Positions 41,620 through 42,336 of a stretch of 42,336 nt of DNA are shown here, piece by piece. The number at the start of each line of letters is the position of its first letter. Position 1 is the stretch's first letter. Origin of the DNA: JANSWP01 sp041941305 (lineage in GTDB: Bacteria; Bacteroidota; Bacteroidia; Chitinophagales; Saprospiraceae); NCBI GenBank assembly GCA_041941305.1, contig JBGTQJ010000071.1, positions 1-42,336 of the forward strand, given 5' to 3'. The translations under genes were made by a program, and so were the position numbers. Under the pieces are notes generated by a model. The model was not told the DNA's origin and searched no databases. It saw nothing but the letters and a program-made list of their open reading frames with translations.

Positions 41620-41937
41620 TTAGTATCTTCTTCCGCCACCGCCGAAGCCGCCACGGCCACCACCAAAACCACCTCTTCCACCGCCACCACGGTTTTCCCT
41701 GGGTTCAGCTTTTTTAACGACGATTTCGCGTCCATCAAATTCACAACCATTCAAGTCATCAATAGCTGCTCTGGCTTCATCATCATTAGGCATTTCGACG
41801 AAACCAAAACCTTTGGAGCGACCTGTAAATTTATCCATGATGATCTTCACGGAATCTACTTCACCGAAATCTTGAAATGCATCGCGCAAGTCACGCTCTT
41901 CGGTGTCAAAATTTAATTTTGCAACAAAAATGTTCAT
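41620..41937 (-). CDS. RRM-domain RNA-binding protein with Gly/Arg-rich tail
   Basis: A 105-residue protein: a single RNA recognition motif (residues 1-80) with RNP2 as IFVAKL (residues 3-8) and RNP1 as KGFGFVEM (about 43-50), then a flexible tail GGGGRGGFGGGRGGFGGGGR. Such short single-RRM, glycine-rich proteins are common in Bacteroidota and cyanobacteria and bind single-stranded RNA, often linked to cold or stress adaptation. The frame is open further upstream to 42078, but that part is a T-rich leader encoding a Phe/Leu run; MNIFVAKL at 41937 is the standard start of the family. Its 5' untranslated region appears long and T-rich. A good terminator follows, so it is probably monocistronic. 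Confidence 0.93.
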   Translation of the reverse strand: MNIFVAKLNFDTEERDLRDAFQDFGEVDSVKIIMDKFTGRSKGFGFVEMPNDDEARAAIDDLNGCEFDGREIVVKKAEPRENRGGGGRGGFGGGRGGFGGGGRRY

Positions 41938-42336
41938 AAAAAAAATAAAAACTGTGAGTAAACTTAAAAGGCAGGAAAAAAAGAATTCAAAAAGAAAACA
42001 AATTAAACCAGACAGGAAAATTGACTCAAATAAAAAAAATAAGGATGCAAAGATGCATAATATTATGTTCCCATGCATGATTAAGACAGATTATTTTGAA
42101 AAAGTCACGATTTGCTGGGTTCTGGGTTCTTTTATTTTTCATAAAGTGGTTAAAAATTAAATTTCTACAATTAATTCCCCCTAACGGCACTCCCACCTAA
42201 ATCTATTTGCTCCCAGCAAATGCTCTCGCGGCCTAAAGAGGGGCATCCTCTCTCTTTTGAACTAAAGTAGAGGGTGGCGGTTCCCCAGGGCTGTTAAGTT
42301 CTATTATTGAAAGTCAAAATGTAAAATGTAAAATGA
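41938..42336. other. leader of the RRM gene and unassigned sequence to the window end
   Basis: The first 140 bases are an AT-rich leader with a T-run just before the ATG on the minus strand. Positions 42175-42300 are more GC-rich and hold a perfect ATTTGCT-CCC-AGCAAAT hairpin (42205-42221), probably an intergenic repeat. No gene is supported. Confidence 0.5.

Noticed and set aside
41938..42078. 47-residue N-terminal extension of the RRM protein
   Set aside because: It encodes a Phe/Leu-rich run from a T-rich leader; the RRM family starts at MNIFVAKL-like sequence.

Overview
The window looks like a chromosome segment from a Bacteroidota bacterium, most plausibly of the Saprospiraceae/Lewinella/Haliscomenobacter type. 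The sequence support is three giant secreted proteins that all end in the type B sorting domain of the type IX secretion system (T9SS; the 'gliding motility-associated C-terminal domain'), a PorP/SprF-like outer-membrane partner, CHAT-TPR and caspase-like proteins with Sec signals, and a short RRM protein with a Gly/Arg tail. Genes generally lack clear Shine-Dalgarno sites, as expected for this phylum. No rRNA, tRNA or CRISPR array was found. The genus is inferred, not proven.

Layout. 1-2105 (minus strand): a small membrane protein, then an ECF sigma factor and a membrane anti-sigma-like TPR protein with a 4-base ATGA overlap. 2106-2731: a repeat-rich gap. 2732-5731 (plus strand): a TPR-CHAT protease-like protein with a signal peptide and a C-terminal membrane anchor. 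5779-9637 (minus): a caspase-family protein (beta-propeller/Ig/C14) followed 13 bases later by a PorP/SprF gene. 9784-11020: a pair of small secreted proteins. 11245-38498: three consecutive giant T9SS substrates of about 2165, 2827 and 3971 residues, built from LRR, Ig/PKD, SprB, HYR-like, parallel beta-helix, beta-propeller, LamG and Kazal modules. 38798-39903: a second pair of small secreted proteins, paralogous to the first pair and in the same order. 40675-41937: another secreted protein and the RRM protein.

How the genes may work together. In Flavobacterium, SprF-type proteins are needed for surface display of the giant type B substrate SprB, so the PorP/SprF gene beside three type B giants suggests a dedicated display set. 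The sigma/anti-sigma pair, the two clan-CD (caspase-like) proteases and the small paired proteins could be its regulation, processing or assembly. That link is inference from gene order.

The best new observations are at the DNA level. A miniature inverted-repeat element of about 172 bp is present twice with 3-base TWA target duplications. One copy sits inside the signal-peptide codons of the PorP/SprF gene, adding exactly 58 codons with no stop; taking it out on paper restores a normal signal peptide. A 30-bp block containing GGGTAC is conserved upstream of both small-protein pairs, and GGGTAC also occurs upstream of the sigma gene. Giant 1 carries a second signal peptide at residue 222. Codon usage changes sharply at the edges of the beta-propeller in giant 2.
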